Of a DNA stretch of 64,000 nt, positions 23,338-32,795 are shown piece by piece; the first letter of the stretch is position 1; each line of letters begins with the position of its first letter. Origin of the DNA: Limnephilus marmoratus (lineage: Eukaryota > Arthropoda > Insecta > Trichoptera > Limnephilidae). A program made the translations under genes and the position numbers. The notes under the pieces are model-generated. The model did no database searches. It was not told the origin of the DNA and saw nothing but the letters and a program-made list of their open reading frames with translations. The stretch is from positions 55,565,227 through 55,629,226 of the forward strand of contig OU862917.1 in NCBI GenBank assembly GCA_917880885.1. Direction: 5' to 3'.

Positions 23338-24383
23338 ATTTCGGTTTACGGAAGGTCTTCCAAAATAATTTTTTTTTTTTTTATATACTAATTATGGGCC
23401 GGAAAATCCAAAACTGAAAGAATTTTTTTTCGGAAAGCAATATTAACAAAGTTACACGACTTTAAAATTTTCTATAGGCACACATGAAAATCGACATATT
23501 GGAAGTATTATGACAGTTTAAAGTCATAGATAAACTAGAAAAATGTTTTACCACACAAAATTAAATATTACCATGCAATAATATCATCAAACATACCTTA
23601 TAAATCGACGAAGTATGAAAATTCGTAGTCTTAAAAATGCGTAACCTAACCTAACGCTAGGTTTGTGTAACATGGTTTGTGCCCCTTTATACCGCCTGCT
23701 CGCGTCCCTAACCTAACCTAACCTAACCTAACGCTAGGTTTGTGTAACATGGTTTGTGCCCCTTTATACCGCCTGCTCGCGTCACGGCAAAAAAACATCC
23801 CTGTTTTCAAGTAGTTTAGCGGCTACGCTAGGTTTGTGTAACATGGTTTGTGCCCTTTTATACCGCCTGCTCGCGTCACGGCAAAAAACATCCCTGTTTT
23901 CAAGTAGTTTAGCGGCTACGCTAGGTTTGTGTAACATGGTTTGTGCCCCTTTATACCGCCTGCTCGCGTCAATTTTAAAAAACAGCCTACGTTTTCAAGT
24001 AGTTTAACGGCTACGCTAGGTTTGTGTCACATGGTTTGTGCCCCTTTATACCGCCTGCTCGCGTCAATTTAAAAAAATATCCCTGTTTTCAAGTAGTTTA
24101 GCGTTTACGCCAAAAGTGAGTAAAATTTATGAAAAATAATTACTTAAGTTAGTTATTGATATGGCAACACTTAATTTTATGTGGCTGTTTCTATGACTTT
24201 AAACTGTCATAATACTTCCAATATGTCGATTTTCATGTATGCGTATAGAAAATTTTAAAGTCGTGTAACTTTGTTAATATTGCTTTCCGAAAAAAAATTC
24301 TTTCGGATTCGGATTCTCCAGCCAATAGTTAGTATAAAAAGAAAAAGTTTTATTATTTTGGAAGACCTTCCGTAAACCGAAAT
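23338..24383. mobile_element. 1046-bp palindromic DNA element, copy 1
   Basis: Starts ATTTCGGTTTACGGAAGGTC and ends in the reverse complement, flanked by TA on both sides. Inverted arms of roughly 200 bp are imperfect: the AAAATCGACATATTGGAAGT block near 23485 is mirrored near 24225. The centre holds five tandem units of 78-95 bp. No coding capacity is seen; the open frame at 23756-24007 is repeat-driven. TA flanks suggest mobilisation by a Tc1/mariner-like transposase, but this is inference. Confidence 0.85.
23640..24095. repeat. Internal tandem array with telomere-like CCTAA run
   Basis: Five units starting ACGCTAGGTTTGTGT (near 23653, 23731, 23825, 23917, 24011), each carrying GTTTGTGCCC and CCGCCTGCTCGCGTC. 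Five perfect CCTAA units lie at 23707-23731, and a shorter run at 23642-23653. CCTAA is the complement of the arthropod telomere repeat TTAGG. Confidence 0.85.
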
Positions 24384-24424
24384 TATGAGAAGGACAAATA
24401 TGACTTAAAAATAAGAGGTATCAG

Positions 24425-24500
24425 TGGCCGAATTGGTAAAGGCGTTCGTCTCGGTAAGAGGATAGATTCTGGGTTTGAGTCTCAGTTGCGACCATTAATA
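24425..24500 (+). tRNA. tRNA-like sequence (pseudogene or SINE head)
   Basis: Has an A box (TGGCCGAATTGG) and a B box (GGTTTGAGTCT) at tRNA spacing, with a 3' GCGACCA end. The acceptor arm does not pair convincingly, so a working tRNA is unlikely. Confidence 0.4.
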
Positions 24501-24654
24501 TTTATTTTTTTGTGTCTTGTTCTTTTTCATATTTCGTTTAGATTTATTAGCGTTATCTTCTTCTTTAATGTGTATCACATTGTTGGTAATTGCCTTCCAA
24601 AGTTGTTACCTTATTCTAATTAAAAAAATGAATGAATTAACTAACTGATCACAA

Positions 24655-24900
24655 CGCAGTTTCTCCGCAAGGGTAGGTAGAAAGTTTAGATTGCCACACA
24701 ACTTAGTTTTAGCACCCACTCCTTGCTAGGTACATTTACATTCATACATCATCTCAAAACAACTCTTCTGTTATTCTGATAATTAGCACCCACTCCTTGC
24801 TACATTTACATTCACACATCATGTCAAAACAACTCTTATGTTATTCTGTTAATTACACGGCCCGACTCAAATACTTGGTTAACTTTATCATGCCATTTAA
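24655..24900 (-). pseudogene. RTE-like LINE tail, decayed, with internal duplication
   Basis: In reverse complement it matches the RTE-like C-terminal region and 3' end. Recognisable pieces are CTCCGCAAGGGTAGG, the CATTCATACATCATCTCAAA block and CGGCCCGACTCAAATACTTG. A stretch of about 85 bp starting TAGCACCCACTCCTTGCTA occurs twice (from about 24709 and 24784). Confidence 0.65.
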
Positions 24901-25650
24901 TTTATATGTAATTGTTAACATATTTAATACCCACCCAGTACCAACGTCTAACAAAATGTCCGCAATGAAACGAATGCCTCTTGTCCCTTGTACAGCATTT
25001 TACACAGCTCTAGAGTTCCACAGCATCCTTCCGAAGCCTTTTCCTCTCAGCGTGCATCCAGTATCGATTACCCTTCAGCCATCTTCTTCTTGTGTCTCCT
25101 GGTAGTCGATTGTTTAAAACACCAAGAAATTTATCTAAGACATTGTTATGCAGTGTTGTTATTCAAATAAATTTATCTTTTCCTACTTGTTTTATGCTAG
25201 AACAATACGTAAATACAATCGATGTTGTTAGGTGCGTAATAAAAATTGTTATTTGTAATTTATACAATAATGTAGTTGAAGATTCACGATGTGTGGATAA
25301 GGAAGAAATGGCTTCCGTAACGTAATTGTATATGCATTTGTCCTTGCGTCAAATGACGTTGAAGGTTCGATACTGTGTCAGCGCAAGTAAATATATATGT
25401 ATAGGTACGTTCTTTTATTTTTAGTTTATTTTTTTATTGAAAGAATAGTTAATACATATCAACAAACAAGTCCTGCTAAGCCAATTGAATTGGCTTGTCA
25501 ACAGGTGCTTGTAGTTTACTTGCATATAAATTTTAAAAGTTATAATTTACAACTTATATCTACAGATTCAATATTTTTTCATACATATCAATATAAATAT
25601 ATTTTTTCCGATAGTTAATTTTTCACCATATATTTAACCTTATTCATAGA
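24901..25650. other. No recognisable feature
   Basis: Several overlapping short plus-strand frames (24797-25325), none with known motifs. Nothing supported. Confidence 0.5.
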
Positions 25651-25654
25651 ATTA

Positions 25655-26025
25655 CATTACTTTGTAGTGTCAGGTAATAAATTAAATATCTTCGGTGTGA
25701 TGTATTTAAACGTTCTCTGTCCGTACTCCGTACGTATTATTAAATTTCGGAACATTAATTAACCCGTCGTTGCGCGTGAATCTAGTGCAATATTTATGTT
25801 ATTATTTCTCTTTATGCTGCGGGGTAAATATATGCTGAATTATAATTTTGTGCCATAGTATTGCCTTAACAGGTAAAATTTTGGCACTCTGAAACAGCAA
25901 TGGTGTATTATGTCTCCGATTGAAAATATTAGGGACGAATAATAATTTTACAATTGCGTTTTGTACCACTTGGACTTGTTTCAGATTGTTAAAAGAACAC
26001 ATTGAAATAGTAATTGGCGCTGTCA
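25655..26025 (-). pseudogene. Non-LTR reverse transcriptase C-terminal remnant
   Basis: Minus-strand translation includes LKQVQVVQNAIVKLLF and ILPVKAILWHKIIIQHIF, a typical LINE RT tail. After a frame change come NVPKFNNTYGVRTENV and YITPKIFNLLP, the usual C-terminal end. At least one frameshift (about 25703-25710). Family within the Jockey/CR1 group not resolved; different from the other RT fragments here. Confidence 0.7.
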
Positions 26026-26034
26026 TGTCACGAT

Positions 26035-26430
26035 TGTGCCACGTTTGATGGTATGAAGTTGAGTGAGTTACACACTATTTTCTGTCACATCATGCCATGT
26101 CATATAGTTTGATGTTGAGTGTGTTACACACTATTCGTTGTCAAGACATGTTTGGATATATAATGATTTACACACTATTCTGTCATGCCACTTTAGATGG
26201 TTTGATGTTGAGTGAGCTACAAACTATTTGCTGTCCCGTCATGCCAGTTGAGTTGATGTTGAGTGAGTTAAAAACTAATCATGTCATTTCAGACAGTTTG
26301 ATGTTGAGTGAGTGATTCACTATTTTCTGTCATGTCAGGTGGTTTTGTGTCAAATGAGTAATACACTATTCTCTGTTACGCCATGTCGGGTTGTTTGATG
26401 CTGAGTGAGTTACACACTATTCGGTCAACT
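26035..26430. repeat. Minisatellite, about 50-60-bp unit
   Basis: About seven to eight degenerate copies of GTTTGATGTTGAGTGAGTTA followed by ACACTATTTTCTGTCATGTC. Unit lengths vary and point changes are many, so the array is old. Confidence 0.85.
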
Positions 26431-26526
26431 TCTGACATATAAGAGAGTAGCTACCCGTAGAATCATATTCTGAAAAATACTTGTGCCAGTTGCTTTACAG
26501 AATTATAATTTTTTTATCATCTTGAT

Positions 26527-27195
26527 TAGAGATGCCGCGAATGGTGATTTTGCCGAATACCGAATATTCGACTAGGCTCTCGGCCGAAGCGACGAATATT
26601 CGGCGGCCGGATATTCGGTGATAGTTAGTACATTTCGCGGGTGACCGGTTCCGACCTGCACCATTGAAGCACGTGCGGTAACCACGCCATGGGCGCATTT
26701 GTTTCATATGGGAGTAGGTCGTGCCACAACACATTATTTGTTGATTGTTACATCAAATTGTGTTACTTATATTGTTTACCTATATCTTAAAAAATACATT
26801 GAAACTTGTAGTGTGTGTATCTTAAAAAATACATAACTACTGTTCGCCTAGATCAAAAAGCAAACCCTTCCAAGTGGTGGTCAACAAACAAAAGTATCCA
26901 AGCCTAGCAGAGTTTGCTAAGATTTATTTATCATCTCCCGCTAGCAGAGTATATAGTGAGCGGTTTTTTTCGGAAGCATGTATAATTTCAACAAATGCTG
27001 AAAAAAATGTTTTCATTCATCATAACTAAACATTGATAGATTAAGTATTAAATATGCGAATTTTTTGTTGAAATAAAAAAAAATGTGAGTAATATTGGGC
27101 GTTCTTTTTCATGATTAAGTATTCGGTGTTCGGCCGAATGGTTCGCAATATTCGGCCGAATACCGAATAGTTGCCGAATATTCGTGGCATGTCTA
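26527..27195. mobile_element. hAT element, internally deleted, 669 bp
   Basis: The ends TAGAGATGCCGCGAA and, in reverse complement, TAGACATGCCACGAA form terminal inverted repeats. The 8-bp flanks ATCTTGAT (26519-26526) and ATCTTAAT (27196-27203) match at 7 of 8 positions, the hAT target length. Subterminal regions are full of GCCGAATATTCGG-type motifs. A transposase remnant lies inside. Confidence 0.8.
26850..27005 (+). pseudogene. hAT transposase C-terminal dimerisation remnant
   Basis: KWWSTNK, then after a frameshift YPSLAEFAKIYLSSPASRVYSERFFSEA. This corresponds to the hAT C-terminal domain (W..N...YP.LA..A..YL..PA.....ER.FS.A). Only this end of the transposase survives. Confidence 0.75.
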
Positions 27196-27221
27196 ATCTT
27201 AATATTGACTCCAGGCCTGTT

Positions 27222-27308
27222 TCATCTTTGATGCTGTGTAGAGGGTATTTTAGGGATAGGATGGAGAGAAAGTTATAGGAAGGAAAAATGTATGAGGGGT
27301 AGGTATGA
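27222..27308 (-). repeat. SINE B / Jockey tail, fragment
   Basis: In reverse complement resembles the SINE B 3' region: CATCTTTGATGCTGTGTAGAGGGT, then AGGGATAGGATGGAGAG and a polypurine stretch. Confidence 0.5.
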
Positions 27309-27309
27309 A

Positions 27310-27716
27310 TCTCAAAGTTCATCAAATTACAAAGTTAATTTTCAAGTTCTGTATAGGTTCCTTTCAAATTCCGTTATTATGTCATTATTGGCCAGTTGTT
27401 ACAAACAACTTAAATAGAACATTCACAGAACTTGAAAATGTACTTTGTAATTTCATGAATTGTTCAAATTCTGTAAAAATCTGGCCCGACGACGGGTTGT
27501 TTCACAGAATTTGAACAATTTATCAAAATTCGAAGATAATTTTCAAATTTTGTGAAAGTACTCGTACTATACAAGATACACGTTCTGTTATTATATCATT
27601 ATGGAACTCTTTCTTCACAGACGTGAAACGATAACAGAACTTGAATATAACTTTCACTGAACTTGAAAATGTACTTTGTAAATTGATGAATTGTTAACAT
27701 TCTATGAAACAGCCGG
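27310..27716. mobile_element. Two related MITE-like palindromes
   Basis: 27491-27716 begins GGGTTGTTTCACAGAATTTG and ends in its approximate reverse complement, with arms of about 55 bp. The block just 5' (27317-27480) carries the same arm sequences (TCATCAAATTACAAAGTTAA; CACAGAACTTGAAAATGTAC) as a second, degenerate copy. Confidence 0.65.
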
Positions 27717-30055
27717 TCCTTAATAAACACATCTTTCTTATTTCAACTCGAGATTTGAACCCGCAACTCCCCCTAGGTCACGAGATTGTTAGATCCAAAG
27801 TCCGAACAATTTATATAATTGTATTCCCAAGTTTTCAAGGCCCCACAAAGGTGCACCTGAAACATGACTTATTTGTGTAGATACAACTCAGAGGTCTGTG
27901 AGTCCGAATGAAAACTTTCTTCACAGATAACTGCTGAGTGCAAAGTTGAAAGTTGAACGATAGGGGTCCCGGAGCACTCTTTGTCAAGTCGCGGGTCAGG
28001 TAAACTACTTTTATATTAGTTTTAACCGGGACAGACGCCCGGAGCGCACAAATACAAAAGGGGGTGTTTTACAAATTAGTTGGGTAAGATTATTATCGTA
28101 GGTTTCGTACCCGCAGAAAAGCTCAGCCGGCGATTTTAAAGTTTGAGGTAAAGTTTCGACACCCTCGCAGAGATTTTAGTAGTACTTAATTAGTAAAGAA
28201 GCTTAGAAGGTATCGCAGGAAACTTTTTGACTGCCTAAGAAAGTACGCTGCTATCGTCGCAGCTTGCAAAGTGATTTGGAGAATGTCTGTTCTACCGGTA
28301 TGAGCTATGTAATTACTAGCGAGGACCCGTGAAAAAATAAGGGATTTTATGTTAGTAAATCTAGCTAATTAGTAAAATCATGAAACGCGAATTTACAGCT
28401 TTGAGATTAACTCAAAGAAATTGTAACAAAATATATACAAATTTCAAGCATAATGTTAAAATAATTCTCGACAGAATCTGTTGTAATTTCGAAAAAAAAT
28501 CCCAAATTTTTTCATATATTAGGGTTTTTCGGTTTATAGACTCATTTGAGTGCTCCGGTAGATGGGTATCTTCTGATTTTGGAAGAAAGGGGTTGGAGAA
28601 GTAGATGTAAAAGAGGAATTTTGAGAAGTAGGTGCCTGGCTAGTCAGATCTAGTCTCTAAATGGTTTTAAGCAACGTTTTCTACTAATAAGTGTTTTTTG
28701 AAAGTTTTTATACTCGAAAAAAGAAAATTACATTTTCACTAGTTTAACTAGAAATAGGTATTTAAACAAATTAAGTTAAACTAAATACATTTTACATAAC
28801 ATTACAATACAATAGTATTCTGTTTCATTATTTTGTTGATCAAGAATAAAAATTAATATATTTTTTTAAATCTACCAGCCTTTTTTTCATGTTTAATGTC
28901 GTCAGGAAGGCTATTATTACCATAGTTAGTATGTATGGGGTTTAAAGGTATGTTAAATGTGTCTTATTTAAATTTATGGCATTTGTCTTCATCCGGGGCG
29001 GTATTAATAGCACCTATAACTCCATTACAAGGACAATTGAAAGAAGGTATAACATTATTTTCTGAAGAACGGAAATTTTCGCCCTATCGTTGGATTGGTG
29101 ACAGATTCTTTATAATGATAAATATCTTATAAATATTAACGAAAAAATAATTAAATTCCTTATTATTTTTTTAATAATTTGTTAAGTATACATATTCGTA
29201 ATTTGAGCTACTAAGCTAAGCCAAATAGTAGTCGGTTATCGCAGATTAAGGTAGTACCTACATCTCTTTGAAGGGCAGGAACGATGGTACTCGCCCAACA
29301 TTACATTTTTTATAAGCCTACCTATCAAGATCTCAATTTTCTTCAAAGAAATGGCCTTCTTAGAAAGCGGCAAAAATAACAGGAATTCAAAAAAATTCTA
29401 AGTTCTTTTTTAATATTCTCCCGATCATTGTTTGTTTACTAAACAAGCAAAAGAAAGTAAATCGTTACAGAGCAAAAAGGTCGTTTAGTTTTGATTGAAC
29501 TTTTGGTTTTTTAGCATGAATAAAAGAGCCTTTTTACTGGTTTGTTTGAATTACTTGAAGCTTGCGGATGAAACTTGGGACAATGGAAGAATGCCCTTTT
29601 GCCTCGGTGACAATAAACGCAACACGAACCTCGTTTTTCAACTGAAGTCCCATGTTAAAATAAGTATAATATAAATCGATCCAATTAGGGTTGTGAAAAT
29701 TGTTTTTGGTTTTGTAGTAGGTTGTTTAATTTAATAAAGGTAAATAAATTAAAAACTCTCTACTTTAAAACATGTAATATAATATATCTACGAGGTGTTA
29801 GGGACGTACTTGTGTTATTTAACTAGTTGTTTGGAGTAAAACATAAACGTGAAATTTTGGTCTCCAGTGATATTTCGGATGTATTGTTTTTATTCAACTT
29901 AAAATATTTTTAAAAAATCAGTAGGTATTGGATAGGGTCGTGGTGAGTTGTTGGGCGGTTACTCGTCTAAGAGACCAGTGATAACCCGTGGAAGATTTTT
30001 TTGTTTGGTTATACAGTATATCAAAAACATAATTAAAATATATATTTTTTTTTAC
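27717..30055. other. No recognisable gene or repeat
   Basis: 2.3 kb with only short frames (28380-28604, 28935-29132, 29948-30130), none resembling a known protein. No paired ends or tandem structure noticed. Confidence 0.5.
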
Positions 30056-30144
30056 ACGAGCTCCACACAGGAGGCCCTGAGAAAAATAATTTCCCTCAGG
30101 GCCTATGTCATCTTTGGGGATGCTGTGTGAAGGGTTTTGGAATA
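30056..30144 (-). repeat. SINE B / Jockey 3' hairpin tail
   Basis: CTCCACACAGGAGGCCCTGAG, CCCTCAGGGCCTATGTCATC and GGATGCTGTGTGAAGGG in reverse orientation: the shared tail alone. Cut by the palindromic element starting at 30145. Confidence 0.8.
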
Positions 30145-31190
30145 ATTTCGGTTTACGGAAGGTCTTCCAAAATAATTTTTTTTTTTTTTATATACTAATT
30201 ATGGGCCGGAAAATCCAAAACTGAAAGAATTTTTTTTCGGAAAGCAATATTAACAAAGTTACACGACTTTAAAATTTTCTATAGGCACACATGAAAATCG
30301 ACATATTGGAAGTATTATGACAGTTTAAAGTCATAGATAAACTAGAAAAATGTTTTACCACACAAAATTAAATATTACCATGCAATAATATCATCAAACA
30401 TACCTTATAAATCGACGAAGTATGAAAATTCGTAGTCTTAAAAATGCGTAACCTAACCTAACGCTAGGTTTGTGTAACATGGTTTGTGCCCCTTTATACC
30501 GCCTGCTCGCGTCCCTAACCTAACCTAACCTAACCTAACGCTAGGTTTGTGTAACATGGTTTGTGCCCCTTTATACCGCCTGCTCGCGTCACGGCAAAAA
30601 AACATCCCTGTTTTCAAGTAGTTTAGCGGCTACGCTAGGTTTGTGTAACATGGTTTGTGCCCTTTTATACCGCCTGCTCGCGTCACGGCAAAAAACATCC
30701 CTGTTTTCAAGTAGTTTAGCGGCTACGCTAGGTTTGTGTAACATGGGTTGTGCCCCTTTATACCGCCTGCTCGCGTCAATTTTAAAAAACAGCCTACGTT
30801 TTCAAGTAGTTTAACGGCTACGCTAGGTTTGTGTCACATGGTTTGTGCCCCTTTATACCGCCTGCTCGCGTCAATTTAAAAAAATATCCCTGTTTTCAAG
30901 TAGTTTAGCGTTTACGCCAAAAGTGAGTAAAATTTATGAAAAATAATTACTTAAGTTAGTTATTGATATGGCAACACTTAATTTTATGTGGCTGTTTCTA
31001 TGACTTTAAACTGTCATAATACTTCCAATATGTCGATTTTCATGTATGCGTATAGAAAATTTTAAAGTCGTGTAACTTTGTTAATATTGCTTTCCGAAAA
31101 AAAATTCTTTCGGATTCGGATTCTCCAGCCAATAGTTAGTATAAAAAGAAAAAGTTTTATTATTTTGGAAGACCTTCCGTAAACCGAAAT
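30145..31190. mobile_element. 1046-bp palindromic DNA element, copy 2
   Basis: Same length, orientation and TA flanks as 23338-24383, and by eye almost identical. One clear difference is ACATGGTTTG in copy 1 versus ACATGGGTTG at 30743-30752. It includes the five-unit array and the CCTAA run (about 30514-30538). Near-identity of two copies 5.8 kb apart implies very recent movement, or gene conversion. Confidence 0.85.
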
Positions 31191-31392
31191 TAAGCCTTTA
31201 CAATATTAATTTCGCTTATTTTTTTCCATTTTATTGGCAGCTACCTTTTTTCAGTGGAAACAAGTATTCAAAGAACTGGTTTTGTAACCTAGATAGTGTC
31301 TCGGATAAATAAATCCGATTTTATTTATATCGAACAACTATTGATCTTTTTGTGAATGAATAATAATTTGATTCCTTTTATCACGGCCAAAA

Positions 31393-31489
31393 GTATTTTC
31401 GTTATTTGTTTTTAGGGTGTTATGCCTTTAGCCTAAATAAGGAGGTAGCACAACACGGCATAACACCCCAAAAACAAATAACGAAAAGA
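31393..31489. repeat. Palindrome with about 33-bp arms
   Basis: The arm at 31393-31426 (ending AGGGTGTTATGCC) is mirrored at 31457-31489 (starting GGCATAACACCCC) around a 30-base loop. A relative of one arm occurs at 56745-56800 (GGCATAATACCCCAAAAAC), so it is a dispersed small element. Confidence 0.8.
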
Positions 31490-31652
31490 ATAATATTTTT
31501 TAATTAGAACAACTCTCATACAATAACTTTTGAAGGGTATTCCCATCAATGTAACATAATATCATTGTAGAAGAAGAAACTACTAAAAAACCTAAACGAC
31601 ACACTTGAAAAAGTACAACACACAGAAAAATAAAAAGCTAACCATCGTTATC

Positions 31653-31788
31653 GAGTGGTGAAGGATGCAAGCACCATCGGCATCCGAAACTGGCGCAACG
31701 CAGCACAACACCGACAGTCATGGAGGCAGGCTATGCTGGAGGCCAAGACCCGACCTGGGTTGTAGAGCCACAGATGATGATGATGATG
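31653..31788 (+). mobile_element. LINE 3' end, 136 bp, with 13-bp target duplication
   Basis: AACCATCGTTATC flanks it at 31640-31652 and 31789-31801. The insert encodes the end of a LINE ORF (WRQAMLEAKTRPGL, then stop) and finishes in a (GAT)n tail. A textbook 5'-truncated target-primed insertion, from a family not otherwise seen in this window. Confidence 0.85.
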
Positions 31789-31801
31789 AACCATCGTTAT
31801 C

Positions 31802-32195
31802 AAGATTTCTTACTTTTCTGTCCGTAGTTATCAATATTTCTCATTGCCCGTTGTTATTTATTTCTCACTGTCCGTTGTTGTTATCGAGATTTATTGCGTT
31901 TCTGTCGGTAGGTGTATATTTCTCACTGTCCGTTGTTACCAAGATTTCTTACTGTTTCTGTCCGTTGTTGTCACCAAGATTTTTTACTGTTTCTGTCCGC
32001 TGTTCTCATCAAAATTTTTCTTTTTTTTGTTGTTATCAAGATTTCTTACTGTTTCCGTCCGTTGTTGTTATCGAAAATTCTTACTGTTTCTGTCCGTCGT
32101 GGTTACCTAGAATTCTTACTGTTTCTGTCCGTTGATGTGTTCAAGATTCTTACTATTTCTGTCCCTTTCTATTATCAAAATTTCTGTCGTACTTT
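31802..32195. repeat. Minisatellite, about 35-40-bp unit
   Basis: Roughly ten degenerate copies of TTATCAAGATTTCTTACTGT followed by TTCTGTCCGTTGT. Its codon-length units give overlapping open frames (31665-32199) in all three plus frames; these are not genes. Confidence 0.9.
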
Positions 32196-32654
32196 CTGAC
32201 CATCCTGTGTTTATAGACCATGCAATTTCATGTCCAGGTGTGTCCAAAATATCGGTTTCAATTTACCGGGATCTGCGTACCGTGTCGTGATTTGCACTTT
32301 TAATTCAGCTTCTTATTCAGTATCCTTCGCTGTTAGCGCTAAATGCTAAATACGTTACTTTCGCGATGATTGATGGAATGCCGGAGGACATGCGCAATGG
32401 ACGACTGCGCATTAGGCACGCTTCTTTTTTCCCGGCTTGTTACGTATTATATCTTTAGATGTGAGAAGATGTTGTGTCATGGACTAATTTCTTACGCTGA
32501 ACGGAGGGTCGAAGATGTAAAACGCAATATTTCGGATTTTTTTACATTGTACAAAGTGAGCATTGGTATTCGATGAATAAAACAATTAATTTATTTATAG
32601 ACAAACCGCTAAGAATTTTGTGGTGCTATATTTCTAATTCATGTGTCGTTTAAA
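32196..32654. other. No recognisable feature
   Basis: Unassigned sequence with one 68-codon frame (32370-32576) lacking known motifs. Confidence 0.5.
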
Positions 32655-32740
32655 ATAAACATAATTGGAGTGATGGATACTTTCGGTATCGCCCTGGTGA
32701 AGGACCACCATTCCAGATCGAAACGTTGCCTGAAGTGATT
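32655..32740 (+). repeat. SINE A fragment (copy 3)
   Basis: GGTATCGCCCTGGTGAAGGACCACCATTCCAGA and CGAAACGTTGCCTGAAGTG-type blocks of the SINE A body, nothing on either side. About 80 bp. Confidence 0.65.
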
Positions 32741-32795
32741 TTATCAGTCTGAATATTTTGTATCTCCACTCTCATAATTTGGGATTAATCATTTA

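Noticed and set aside
23707..23731. Genuine telomere or telomere fusion
   Set aside because: Only five CCTAA units, present inside both copies of a mobile element, so not a chromosome end.
23756..24007. 83-codon frame repeated at 30563-30814
   Set aside because: Lies entirely in the internal tandem array of the palindromic element; peptide periodicity equals the DNA unit.
24425..24500. Functional tRNA gene
   Set aside because: A and B boxes are present but the acceptor and anticodon arms do not fold acceptably.
26035..26430. CRISPR array
   Set aside because: Units are degenerate tandem repeats without unique spacers, in a eukaryotic context.
31665..32199. Overlapping plus-strand frames up to 156 codons
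   Set aside because: All three frames are open through a minisatellite, and the start of the longest lies in a LINE fragment read out of frame.
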